Origin: Glaciecola sp965658765
Lineage (GTDB): Bacteria > Pseudomonadota > Gammaproteobacteria > Enterobacterales > Alteromonadaceae
Assembly (NCBI GenBank): GCA_965658765.1
Contig: CBFHTO010000059.1
Span: 1 to 22,386, forward strand
DNA length: 22,386 nt
Direction of reading: 5' to 3'
Each line of letters starts with the position of its first letter. The stretch's first letter is position 1. Both the position numbers and the translations under genes were made by a program. Positions 1 to 7,278 of this stretch are shown here, one piece after another. The notes under the pieces were generated by a model that made no database searches, had not been told where the DNA came from, and saw only the letters and a list, made by a program, of their open reading frames with translations.

Positions 1-173
1 CTTAACAAATTTTTTCTTAAAAACCTTTTTTATCAACAAAGACATGCTCTGAAAGCTACGTTAACATATGTAAACTTGAGCAGTAGCGGCGGACCAGCAA
101 TCTACGAACAGGGCAAATCAACGTCACCCCGATTCGACCCGCTAATCAAACGGACTCCAAAGGTAAACTTTTC

Positions 174-1190
174 GTGCTATTCACATTTAAAAAATTTACA
201 TCGGCAGCAAGACCAGTACATGGTGCTTTTGCTTGCGTTTATCTTTTGTGTGAGCCTCGTGTTTTTCTGAAATCATCTTATCGTCTGATTCAATTCTTTG
301 TTGCTGTATATCTCGTAGTAATTTCATCATCAGTCTTGCCTCAAACCCCAGAACATAAAAATGAAGTGGCTAGACTTACAAACAACGAACAGGAACTTTC
401 ACAGCCAGTATTCCTAACGACCCTCGCTCCCAACACTGCTAAAGAACTGAGGATTATTACGCTTGCCCCTCATCTAGCAGAGCTTGTTGCTGCATTAGGT
501 TTAAGTAGTCAAATTATAGCCGTAAGTGAACACACTGACTTTCCGGTTAAGCTACAAAAGCTGCCAACGATCGCCAGTTATCAAGGCGCAAACATTGCTC
601 AGATCATACGCCTAAACCCTACTCATATATTGTCGTGGAAAGGCGGAAACAGGGCTGCAGATATTGCTAAATTAAATTCACTCGCGGCTCAGCACTACTC
701 ATCAAAAATAGAGACCACCGAGGAGCTTTTGCTTGAGATTATCAATATTGGTCGCTTCTTAGGTGCAAAAGAAGAAGCCGAAGAGCTCAGCAAGCAGTTA
801 TCAAATAAAATCAAAACCTTAAAAAGCAATCACGGCAAAAAAAAACGGACTCTAGTGTATTATCTCAGTCAAACGCCATTTATAGGTCTTGGCAACGATG
901 TCTGGATAAACGAACTACTTTCGCTTTGTGCTGTAACCAATATATATTCTGATTCGAAGGCCCCATTCCCACAACTAAACATTGCCAATATTATACGAGC
1001 GAAGCCAAGTATCATTATCGCGGCAACACATGACTCAGTTGAGAAAATAGAATCGTTCTGGGCTCCTCATTTGTCGAAAATGAATACCGAGCTTGTTAAA
1101 GCTAATCCTGATGAGCTACATCGCTTTACCCCAAGAGCAATAAATGCTGTTGAAGCGCTTTGTGAGAAACTCAATGCCAGTGAAGACTGA
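174..1190 (+). CDS. btuF: BtuF-like cobalamin (vitamin B12) periplasmic binding protein
   Basis: This 338-residue protein looks like the periplasmic subunit that captures vitamin B12 and hands it to the BtuCD ABC transporter. After a hydrophobic signal-like stretch (about residues 36-55) the mature part follows the E. coli BtuF pattern: RIITLAPHLAELVAALG near residue 93, the SWKGGN segment (AWRGGN in E. coli), the PFPQL segment (PWPQV in E. coli) and a final RAINAVEALC helix. The only reasonable start is GTG at 174, preceded by AAAGG about 10 nt upstream. It gives an unusually long N-terminus before the signal peptide, so the start is uncertain; TTG at 246 is an alternative without a clear ribosome binding site. 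The btuC and btuD partners are not in the window, and I recognise no cobalamin riboswitch upstream. Family assignment is firm; the cobalamin specificity is inferred from similarity. Confidence 0.85.
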   Translation: MLFTFKKFTSAARPVHGAFACVYLLCEPRVFLKSSYRLIQFFVAVYLVVISSSVLPQTPEHKNEVARLTNNEQELSQPVFLTTLAPNTAKELRIITLAPHLAELVAALGLSSQIIAVSEHTDFPVKLQKLPTIASYQGANIAQIIRLNPTHILSWKGGNRAADIAKLNSLAAQHYSSKIETTEELLLEIINIGRFLGAKEEAEELSKQLSNKIKTLKSNHGKKKRTLVYYLSQTPFIGLGNDVWINELLSLCAVTNIYSDSKAPFPQLNIANIIRAKPSIIIAATHDSVEKIESFWAPHLSKMNTELVKANPDELHRFTPRAINAVEALCEKLNASED

Positions 1191-1217
1191 CTGTATTTAC
1201 AAAGCAACATTACCGTT

Positions 1218-1246
1218 TAGGGTCTGTTGATTTTCAACACACCCTA
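1218..1246. repeat. 13-bp inverted repeat / hairpin downstream of btuF
   Basis: TAGGGTCTGTTGA and TCAACACACCCTA flank a TTT loop and pair over 13 positions with one C-C mismatch. It lies 28 nt after the btuF stop. No T-run follows on the plus strand (GTTAAAATGAAAA comes next), so it is not a standard intrinsic terminator. It may still serve as a 3' mRNA end structure, or be a dispersed short palindrome. Confidence 0.55.
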
Positions 1247-1262
1247 GTTAAAATGAAAAAAA

Positions 1263-1293
1263 TTGAACTGATAAAAACCCGAAATGGTATAAA
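1263..1293 (+). promoter_or_regulatory. Candidate sigma-70 promoter for the rhodanese gene
   Basis: TTGAAC (1263-1268) and TATAAA (1288-1293) are 19 nt apart. The -10 is preceded by TGG, an extended -10 that can compensate for the long spacer. The gene starts 27 nt downstream. Predicted by eye only. Confidence 0.4.
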
Positions 1294-1319
1294 ACAATTA
1301 TCAAAAAGGACTCAGACCT

Positions 1320-1709
1320 ATGAAATATCTTATCCACACCCTTATATTTTCAGTTCTTATTATGCTAACGCTGGCTTGTAGCAAAGCCAATCAAACCTCC
1401 TCGATTGCACCAGATGCATTCGAAGCAATGGATAAAACTGGAATTACGCTTTTGGACGTTAGAACACCAGATGAGTTCGATGCTGGCTACATTCCAGGTG
1501 CAATAAACATCCCGGTCTCTGAACTGAGCGAACGCTACACAAGTCTTGCTGAGAATAAAGACAAAGAAGTTGTAGTGTATTGCCGGTCTGGTCGACGCGC
1601 AGCAAACGCCATTGAGCTATTGGAATCAAAAGGATTTACCAATGTAGTGCATCTTGAAGGGGACTATGGGCAGTGGGAAAAAGACCAACGAGAAATAGTA
1701 AAACCTTAG
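1320..1709 (+). CDS. Single-domain rhodanese, predicted lipoprotein
   Basis: This 129-residue protein carries one rhodanese domain, a family that moves sulfane sulfur through a cysteine persulfide. Residues 1-20 form a short hydrophobic signal ending in a lipobox (LTLAC, Cys20), so it is probably exported and lipid-anchored. The domain runs from about 29 to 126 and includes LLDVRTPDEF (44-53), the GYIPGAINIP segment (56-65) and the active loop CRSGRR with catalytic Cys88. The CRSGRR loop is the six-residue type of thiosulfate or persulfide sulfurtransferases, like GlpE or PspE. The ATG at 1320 follows AAAGGA at a normal distance. It appears monocistronic, with tyrS converging from the other side. 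The physiological substrate cannot be read from the sequence. Confidence 0.85.
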   Translation: MKYLIHTLIFSVLIMLTLACSKANQTSSIAPDAFEAMDKTGITLLDVRTPDEFDAGYIPGAINIPVSELSERYTSLAENKDKEVVVYCRSGRRAANAIELLESKGFTNVVHLEGDYGQWEKDQREIVKP

Positions 1710-1728
1710 AAAACTAAAATGTTAAAGA

Positions 1729-1752
1729 CAGGCTATCAACTGCTATAGCCTG
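1729..1752. terminator. Hairpin between converging rhodanese and tyrS genes
   Basis: CAGGCTAT and ATAGCCTG form a perfect 8-bp stem around an 8-nt loop, between two converging genes. On the minus strand (the tyrS direction) it is followed by a T-rich but interrupted tract. It could work in both directions; the weak U-tract keeps confidence moderate. Confidence 0.5.
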
Positions 1753-1764
1753 CCTAGTTGGTAG

Positions 1765-2976
1765 TTAGATCAAATTGATTTTTGCGAACTTTCGTTTACC
1801 AACTTGATAGACAGCAATGCCTTTTTCACCTAAAACCAATCGTGTGTCAGAAACTTTTGAACCATCAATTTTGACCGCTCCTTGTTTGATCATACGCATT
1901 GCATCTGAGGTAGAAGACACAAGCCCAGCTTCTTTTAATACATGACCAATCGCTGCTCCATTATCCGGCAAAGTAATATCAAGCTCGGGCATGTCATCGG
2001 GTATCGCATTCTTTTGAAAACGCTGGATAAAATCTTGCTCTGCACCATTTGCTGCATCTTGATCATGAAAACGCTCAATTAACTCTTTTGCAAGTTTTAT
2101 TTTGATGTCTCGAGGGTTTGTGCCGTTTTGAACATCCGCTTTTAAAGACTCAATCTCAGCAATTGGTCTGAAGCTCAGTAGCTCGTAATAACGCCACATC
2201 AAATCATCAGAAATCGACATAACTTTACCAAACATCTCATTCGGCGCGTCAGTAATTCCAATGTAGTTGTTTAAGGACTTTGACATTTTTTGAACGCCGT
2301 CGAGCCCTTCGAGCAATGGCATCATCAATATGCTTTGTTGTTTTTGCCCCTGAGATTTCTGTAGCTCTCTACCCATCAACAAGTTAAATCGCTGGTCGGT
2401 ACCGCCCAATTCAACGTCCGATTCAAGAGCAACAGAATCCCAACCCTGCACAAGCGGATACAAAAACTCATGAATGGAAATAGCTTGGCCATTGGCGTAT
2501 CTTTTTTTGAAATCATCGCGCTCAAGCATCCTAGCGACGGTTTGGCTCGCTGCTAGTTTAATCATTCCAGCAGACCCAAGTTTACTCATCCACTCTGAAT
2601 TAAACCGAATGGTAGTTAATTCTGGATCTAGAATTTTAAAGACCTGCTCTTGATACGTTAGGGCATTCTGTTGTATTTGTTCCTCTGAAAGCGGCTTACG
2701 GGTAACGTTTTTCCCCGTAGGATCACCGATTAAACCAGTAAAATCCCCAATTAAAAAAATAACTTCGTGACCTAATTTTTGGAAAGTTCGCAATTTATTG
2801 ATTAATACCGTGTGTCCCAAATCGGGCGCAGTTGGATCAAAGCCCGCTTTAATTTTTAGAGGCTTTCCCGTTTTCAACTTTTCAATAAGTTCAGCTTCAA
2901 TAAGTATTTCATCTGAACCACGTTTAATTTCAGCAAACGCTGATTCCCAACTTGTCATGTGTAGATCCTGTGCCAT
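1765..2976 (-). CDS. tyrS: Tyrosyl-tRNA synthetase with an incomplete HIGH motif
   Basis: TyrS activates tyrosine with ATP and loads it onto tRNA-Tyr in the cytoplasm. The 403-residue product matches the roughly 400-residue TyrS subgroup found in Pseudomonas: a Rossmann catalytic domain, ELGGTDQRFNLLMGRE in the tyrosine pocket region, KMSKS at 230-234, and a C-terminal S4-like RNA-binding domain (about 340-400). The signature HIGH motif is abnormal. The family reads D-P-T-A-P-D-L-H-L-G-H-T, whereas here residues 47-56 read D-P-T-A-P-D-L-G-H-T, so a His-Leu pair is missing without a frameshift. The absent first histidine is the one that stabilises the transition state in characterised TyrS. 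The start is ATG 2976 or ATG 2958; the latter has AGGA 7 nt upstream and may be the real one, giving 397 residues. Divergent from the M23 peptidase gene. Whether the enzyme is active is open. Confidence 0.93.
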   Translation of the reverse strand: MAQDLHMTSWESAFAEIKRGSDEILIEAELIEKLKTGKPLKIKAGFDPTAPDLGHTVLINKLRTFQKLGHEVIFLIGDFTGLIGDPTGKNVTRKPLSEEQIQQNALTYQEQVFKILDPELTTIRFNSEWMSKLGSAGMIKLAASQTVARMLERDDFKKRYANGQAISIHEFLYPLVQGWDSVALESDVELGGTDQRFNLLMGRELQKSQGQKQQSILMMPLLEGLDGVQKMSKSLNNYIGITDAPNEMFGKVMSISDDLMWRYYELLSFRPIAEIESLKADVQNGTNPRDIKIKLAKELIERFHDQDAANGAEQDFIQRFQKNAIPDDMPELDITLPDNGAAIGHVLKEAGLVSSTSDAMRMIKQGAVKIDGSKVSDTRLVLGEKGIAVYQVGKRKFAKINLI

Positions 2977-3179
2977 GTCTGCCTAATTTGTGCTTATTTG
3001 TAAAATATCATCACCTAATATTTTGTAAAACGGGCAGTATTAATTAATGTCTTTTGCAATCATTTTGCTAATAAATTGATAACTTTTGCGTCTTTAAAGC
3101 TGTAAAATGAACCTTTAGACTGGAATGCGGACTAAAATCATTATATTCTGCAATTGATGACTGACTATTTTACGAGTGT

Positions 3180-4481
3180 ATGATCCACAATACAATAAAA
3201 CATCTCCCTTTTCCGCATCGCTTAGCCATTATAAGTGCGAGCATACTTGTGCTAATAGTGCTTATTTGGCCCATGGATGATGTGGAAGCATCTCGAAAAG
3301 TGGTCGCGCAAGAGCTAACTGTGGGCGTGGCTTATCCGGTTGAAATCCCCCTTTTCGATAGCCCCGATATCAACGAAGTATTATGGGAAGATGTAAGTGA
3401 AGCGGTGACCTATGTGGTCAGATCTGGAGACTCAATTGCTGGGATATTTTCTTCTTTCTCGCTTAGCCCACAACTAACTTACAAGGTAAGTAGAGCGGGG
3501 GAACATGCCAAGCTGCTCAGTAAAATAAGACCAGGTGATACTTTATTTTTACATTTTGATGAATCTGGGCACCTTACCGATTTACAGTTTCCGATTTCTA
3601 ATACTCGCACTTTGTTTATTGAATCTAATGGCGATGACTATAATAGTCGAGTTGAAGAAAAAGAAATCGAGTCCGTTCTGAATTTCGCACAAGGCACTAT
3701 TAAATCCAATTTTTGGAATTCAGGTGTTGAAGCAGGTTTGTCAGACAACCAAATAATGAAACTTGCTGGGATATTTGGATGGGATATTGATTTCGCTCAA
3801 GAGATTCGAGTAAACGATAGTTTTAATATGGTGTACGAAGAACTCTATGTCGACGGAGAATTCATTGGTCATGGCGAAATCGTAGCGGCAGAGTTTGTAA
3901 ACCAAGGCGAAGTATTCACTGCAATTCGATACAACGACGGTCGGTATTACACACCAGAAGGCAGAAGTATGCGCAAAAGTTTTTTACGCGCACCAATCAA
4001 TTTTAAATACGTAAGTTCAAACTTTAACCCCAAGCGTTTTCACCCGGTACAGAAACGGGTAAAACCTCATCGAGGGGTTGATTATGTAGCAAAAGTTGGT
4101 ACGCCCGTGCTTGCTGCTGGCGATGGCAAGGTCGTGCGAGCAGCATATGACCGATTTAACGGTCACCATGTTTTTATTCAGCATGGAGAGCGCTATCAAA
4201 CAAAATACCTTCATTTCAAAAAACGCGCAGTTAAAGCTGGCCAACAGGTGAAGCAAGGTCAAGTTATCGGTTACTTGGGTTCGACTGGCATGGTCACTGG
4301 AGCACATTTACACTACGAATTCCTTGTCGACGGGGTACATAGAAACCCAAGAACAGTTTCACTTCCAAAAGCAGAACCTATTGATAAATCCAAAAAGGAT
4401 GGCTTTTTACAGCTAGCTTCGCAACGTTTGCAGCTGTTGGAGAACAACAAACGGATTATGTTGGCCTATAATCGTTATTAG
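3180..4481 (+). CDS. mepM: M23 murein DD-endopeptidase (MepM-like)
   Basis: This 433-residue envelope protein probably cuts peptide crosslinks in peptidoglycan to allow new strands to be inserted. Residues 14-31 form a single N-terminal membrane anchor or uncleaved signal. An OapA/LysM-like segment follows (about 75-125, starting YVVRSGDSIAGIF), then a linker domain, then the LytM/M23 domain (about 285-395). The zinc ligands are intact: H297 and D301 in HRGVD, and H378 in HLH (376-378), with an additional conserved His in KYLHF. Length and domain order fit E. coli MepM (YebA). It is divergent from tyrS, an arrangement also seen in Pseudomonas. There the next gene is anmK, which is absent here. 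The C-terminal tail after the M23 domain is short and basic. Confidence 0.9.
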   Translation: MIHNTIKHLPFPHRLAIISASILVLIVLIWPMDDVEASRKVVAQELTVGVAYPVEIPLFDSPDINEVLWEDVSEAVTYVVRSGDSIAGIFSSFSLSPQLTYKVSRAGEHAKLLSKIRPGDTLFLHFDESGHLTDLQFPISNTRTLFIESNGDDYNSRVEEKEIESVLNFAQGTIKSNFWNSGVEAGLSDNQIMKLAGIFGWDIDFAQEIRVNDSFNMVYEELYVDGEFIGHGEIVAAEFVNQGEVFTAIRYNDGRYYTPEGRSMRKSFLRAPINFKYVSSNFNPKRFHPVQKRVKPHRGVDYVAKVGTPVLAAGDGKVVRAAYDRFNGHHVFIQHGERYQTKYLHFKKRAVKAGQQVKQGQVIGYLGSTGMVTGAHLHYEFLVDGVHRNPRTVSLPKAEPIDKSKKDGFLQLASQRLQLLENNKRIMLAYNRY

Positions 4482-4503
4482 AGTGAGACCGGTCCAACAG
4501 CGT

Positions 4504-4947
4504 TCATGCTACTAGTCGCGATTCACTATAGCGGTTATACAAAGAAAGCTTCTCTAAGCAGTACATCCACTCTTGCTGCTGTTGCTTCATCTCAAGTTGT
4601 TTATGAAAGCCTGTTTGATGCATTATCATTTTTGCGGTGTTGTTTTGACAAGAATAAAAACGCAGGTCTACTTTTGTAATGTCGTTTGTGTCGTCCCAGC
4701 GCCATGTAAATGTTAAGCGCTTATTTTTATCGATGCATTTATATTGTCCGCCGATAGTTTGTTGAAAACCTTCAGGGCTTTGAAAAAGTGCACGATAATC
4801 ACCGCCTACCTGAAAATCAGAAATAAACTGAGAAAGCTTTAGACCTGTTGGAGCAAACCAAGCTTCTAATAATTCAGCTTGATGAAATGATTTATACAAT
4901 AGATTCACGTCTGTATTAAACAGACCGATTAGCTTAAAATCGTACAA
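4504..4947 (-). CDS. SRPBCC / AHSA1-like domain protein
   Basis: This 147-residue protein consists of one START-like SRPBCC fold of the AHSA1 type, a hydrophobic-pocket family named after the Hsp90 co-chaperone Aha1; most bacterial members have unknown ligands. The signature is visible as AELLEAWFAP (about 24-33), VGGDYRALF (about 47-55), GGQYKCIDKNKRLTFTWRWDD (66-86) and a C-terminal amphipathic helix ending in EWMYCLEKL. The start is TTG at 4947, supported by AGAGG 7 nt upstream and the lack of any nearby in-frame ATG. It converges on the M23 peptidase gene with a 22-nt gap. It is divergent from the D-2-hydroxyacid dehydrogenase gene, with a shared 148-nt control region containing a palindrome. 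Function beyond the fold is not predictable. Confidence 0.8.
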   Translation of the reverse strand: MYDFKLIGLFNTDVNLLYKSFHQAELLEAWFAPTGLKLSQFISDFQVGGDYRALFQSPEGFQQTIGGQYKCIDKNKRLTFTWRWDDTNDITKVDLRFYSCQNNTAKMIMHQTGFHKQLEMKQQQQEWMYCLEKLSLYNRYSESRLVA

Positions 4948-5019
4948 TGAATTACCTCTTCTTGGTTTTGCCTGATAATTAGCTTATCGGCCAAAAGCCT
5001 AGCACTATTATCTTTTTTA

Positions 5020-5047
5020 TTGAGGAATTATGTCATTTCTGTATCTA
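5020..5047 (+). promoter_or_regulatory. Candidate promoter for the D-2-hydroxyacid dehydrogenase
   Basis: TTGAGG (5020-5025) and TATCTA (5042-5047) are separated by 16 nt. A start point near 5053-5055 would fall inside the 5051-5065 palindrome. Moderate match to sigma-70 consensus only. Confidence 0.35.
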
Positions 5048-5050
5048 CCG

Positions 5051-5065
5051 ACTTACAATGTAAGT
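5051..5065. promoter_or_regulatory. Perfect palindrome ACTTAC-AAT-GTAAGT, candidate operator
   Basis: Two perfect 6-bp half sites are separated by 3 bp, in the region between two divergent genes and just after a candidate -10 box. This size and symmetry suit a dimeric helix-turn-helix repressor such as a TetR, MarR or HxlR type. No regulator gene lies nearby, so the binding protein is unknown. Confidence 0.45.
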
Positions 5066-5095
5066 AAGTACCAACACTCAAAAAATAGTCTATAA

Positions 5096-6034
5096 ATGAT
5101 AAAGTTTTCTATCGTAAGCCGTGATCATGAGGTATATCGACAGCTGTTCGAAAACAACTCTTACCTCCGTAAACACTTTAAGCTGATGTATTGTGGTTTA
5201 TTACCAGAAAACACCGATATTAAAAACACAGAAGTCTTACTTAGTGAGCCAGATATTGCACTTAAAGTTCTTGCTTATTGCCCAGCATTGCGCTGGCTTC
5301 AATCTACTTGGGCAGGGAATAACGCAATTCAAAACTCTGAGTTTCGGGGATTCAACTTAACTGGTGTAAAAGGCATTTTTGGTCCACAAATGCGAGAATA
5401 CGTCTTCGCATATTTATTGTTTTTCAACCGAAAAATTGAGCATTTCAAAGAACTAAACAAAAACACTCAATGGCAACAACCGAAAATTGAAGGTTTATCA
5501 GGTAAGTATCTTGGCATAATGGGTTTAGGTAATATTGGACAGGAAATAGCTAACACTGCAAAAGCCTTTGATATGAAAGTCAATGCGCTTTGTACTCGAA
5601 GGAAGTCATCAATCAGTGCTAACTTTTTTACTCTTGATACCATTCAGGAGTTTGCTCAAAGTAGTGACTTCATTGTTAATGTTTTGCCTGAAACGGAAAA
5701 GACTCGAGGAGTCTGTAATTTGCGTTTTTTTGAAGCGATGAAGCAAAATTCTGTGTTTATTAATGCGGGTAGAGGTTCGATAATAGATAAGCCATCTAGC
5801 TTGATAAAGGCTCTTGAGAAAAAACTTATAAAAGCAGCTGTGTTAGATGTATTTGAAAACGAACCGCTTGACCCTAGTCATCCATATTATCAAATAGAGA
5901 ATTGCTTTATTACTAATCACACGGCCGCAGTGTCAAAACCAGATGCCGTATTTGATGTATTTGCCAAGAATGCTAAGCGCTTCAAAAGTGGCGAAACGCT
6001 CTTGTATCTACATGACTTTTATAAAGCTTATTGA
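5096..6034 (+). CDS. D-2-hydroxyacid dehydrogenase, NAD(P)-dependent
   Basis: This 312-residue cytosolic oxidoreductase belongs to the D-isomer specific 2-hydroxyacid dehydrogenase family, which interconverts 2-keto acids and D-2-hydroxy acids. The nucleotide-binding motif GLGNIG is at 143-148. The catalytic set is present: Arg226 in NAGRG, Glu256 in ENEPL, and His275 in TNHTAA. After the Rossmann beta-2 strand (about 165-170) the sequence reads CTRRKSS, with basic residues that could favour NADPH as in glyoxylate/hydroxypyruvate reductases of the GhrA type; this cofactor preference is inference. The substrate cannot be assigned. ATG 5096 is the only good start, but a clear Shine-Dalgarno is lacking. 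Its stop overlaps the converging HPt/HD-GYP gene by 7 nt. It shares its upstream region with the divergent SRPBCC gene. Confidence 0.88.
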   Translation: MIKFSIVSRDHEVYRQLFENNSYLRKHFKLMYCGLLPENTDIKNTEVLLSEPDIALKVLAYCPALRWLQSTWAGNNAIQNSEFRGFNLTGVKGIFGPQMREYVFAYLLFFNRKIEHFKELNKNTQWQQPKIEGLSGKYLGIMGLGNIGQEIANTAKAFDMKVNALCTRRKSSISANFFTLDTIQEFAQSSDFIVNVLPETEKTRGVCNLRFFEAMKQNSVFINAGRGSIIDKPSSLIKALEKKLIKAAVLDVFENEPLDPSHPYYQIENCFITNHTAAVSKPDAVFDVFAKNAKRFKSGETLLYLHDFYKAY

Positions 6035-7143
6035 TTTAGATATTTGGTCATGCCCTGATTAAACAATCTTAGCCATTTTCCACTAAGTTGTCCTTTATAG
6101 CTTTTATTTACAGTGAGAACCGCATCTTTTGGTGGTACGGCTTCCCTAGATTCAGTAGAAACGGTGGTCAAATTCATGTATCGATCTAAAATAGCAATTA
6201 ATTTTGCGCCCTCACATATGTCGTCCCCCTTCAAACCGAGGGGATATCCGCTTCCATCCATGTTTTCATGATGTTGCATAATAATTTTTCTTGCTTCATC
6301 CCAATCGGAGAGGTTTTCGAGTAAGCGTGCGCTTTTATATACATGTGAACGTAAAAGATTCTGGTCTATTGCTGATAGTTCGCAAGGCGAAGCGCTGACC
6401 ATGTGCTGGGGCATAAACGATAATCCAAAATCATGTACAAAACACGCTACTGCTAATTGCGCCTCATCAATTTTTTGATCCGATAAATTATTAATATAAA
6501 AGGCTAAAGCAGCAATTTTGTCTCCCCTACCCTCTGGGTAAGCACATCGTTTCTCGATCGGGCGCATTAACTCCCTGAAAAACAGTAAGTCTGTACGCTG
6601 TGATTCGGTTACCGTTTTAGGAATACCTGTTTTAGCAAGTTCTATGTCAGATTTATCTTGTTGCTTGTTCGGAATTTCACCTCCGGCAAGGGTGATAATA
6701 GCCTGTTTGAGTAGGTTGTTATGTTTACTAGAATTTTCACCATTAACGTGTTTAATCACGTCGATCGTTTTATCAATCGAGGCTTTATCATATTCGGCAC
6801 GACCGTTGTCAATACAATCGTTAACAAACCCCTGCACAACATCGAGTAATTGAAGCACTAGGTCACTCAACAAACTCGAAAATTGAATTTCTCCCTTTCT
6901 CAGTAAATCCAGTATATCTTCAAGATATTGAAGCACTTCTATCATTGGCACAAAGCCGACCAAGCCCAAGTCTCCCTTGATGGTGTGTATAGAGCGGAAT
7001 AAAGCCCTTTGCATTTCGTTGTCATCAGGAGTAAGTTCTAGCTCAATCAAGGACTGTTGGCTTGCTTCATGTAACTCTTTTATTTCGCTCTGGAGGTCTT
7101 TAAGAATGTCTGAGTCGATTTCTTCTACGATAAAGGATGCCAT
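6028..7143 (-). CDS. HPt - HD-GYP hybrid signalling protein
   Basis: This 371-residue soluble protein combines two signalling domains. Residues about 5-115 form a histidine phosphotransfer (HPt) domain with the phospho-acceptor His53 in LFRSIHTIKG. Residues about 185-345 form an HD-GYP domain, the family that hydrolyses cyclic-di-GMP: H237-D238, H291-H292-E293 and DGSGYP (296-301) are present, followed by GLKGDDICEGAKLIAILD. The domain is degenerate in places. The lysine of HDxGK is a leucine (HDFGL), the upstream histidine expected before helix 2 seems to be missing, and the RPYR segment after the last aspartate is not recognisable. No receiver domain is present, so phosphate would come from another response regulator or hybrid kinase encoded elsewhere. 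Activity may be reduced or absent, leaving a binding or phosphorelay role. Confidence 0.85.
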   Translation of the reverse strand: MASFIVEEIDSDILKDLQSEIKELHEASQQSLIELELTPDDNEMQRALFRSIHTIKGDLGLVGFVPMIEVLQYLEDILDLLRKGEIQFSSLLSDLVLQLLDVVQGFVNDCIDNGRAEYDKASIDKTIDVIKHVNGENSSKHNNLLKQAIITLAGGEIPNKQQDKSDIELAKTGIPKTVTESQRTDLLFFRELMRPIEKRCAYPEGRGDKIAALAFYINNLSDQKIDEAQLAVACFVHDFGLSFMPQHMVSASPCELSAIDQNLLRSHVYKSARLLENLSDWDEARKIIMQHHENMDGSGYPLGLKGDDICEGAKLIAILDRYMNLTTVSTESREAVPPKDAVLTVNKSYKGQLSGKWLRLFNQGMTKYLNQ

Positions 7144-7221
7144 TATGCTGCTTCTTTGTTTTTTAAATTAAACGCCTTACTAGGGTAACGGCATAATGCA
7201 ATTATTATTTACAGGTAAGCT

Positions 7222-7248
7222 TTGTATTTGTGCATTTATTAGTATAAT
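7222..7248 (+). promoter_or_regulatory. Candidate promoter for plsC
   Basis: A consensus TATAAT at 7243-7248 is preceded by TTGTAT (7222-7227) at a short 15-nt spacing, or by TTTGTA one base earlier with 16. It lies 31 nt before the plsC start codon. Confidence 0.42.
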
Positions 7249-7278
7249 ACCCATCGTTTTGCCCCTTTAGGAAAGTTT

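Noticed and set aside
60..175. Possible cobalamin riboswitch upstream of the btuF-like gene
   Set aside because: The conserved B12-box type core sequences could not be found on either strand; only loose similarity (GCAAGACCAG near 207-216) is present, and that lies inside the coding region.
3076..3108. Promoter TTGATA / TAAAAT upstream of the M23 peptidase gene
   Set aside because: The boxes are 21 nt apart, too far for a normal sigma-70 promoter, and no better pair was found.
4017..4307. Open frame on the minus strand inside the M23 peptidase domain
   Set aside because: It lies entirely within the conserved zinc-peptidase coding region, has no family match that I recognise, and is a shadow frame.
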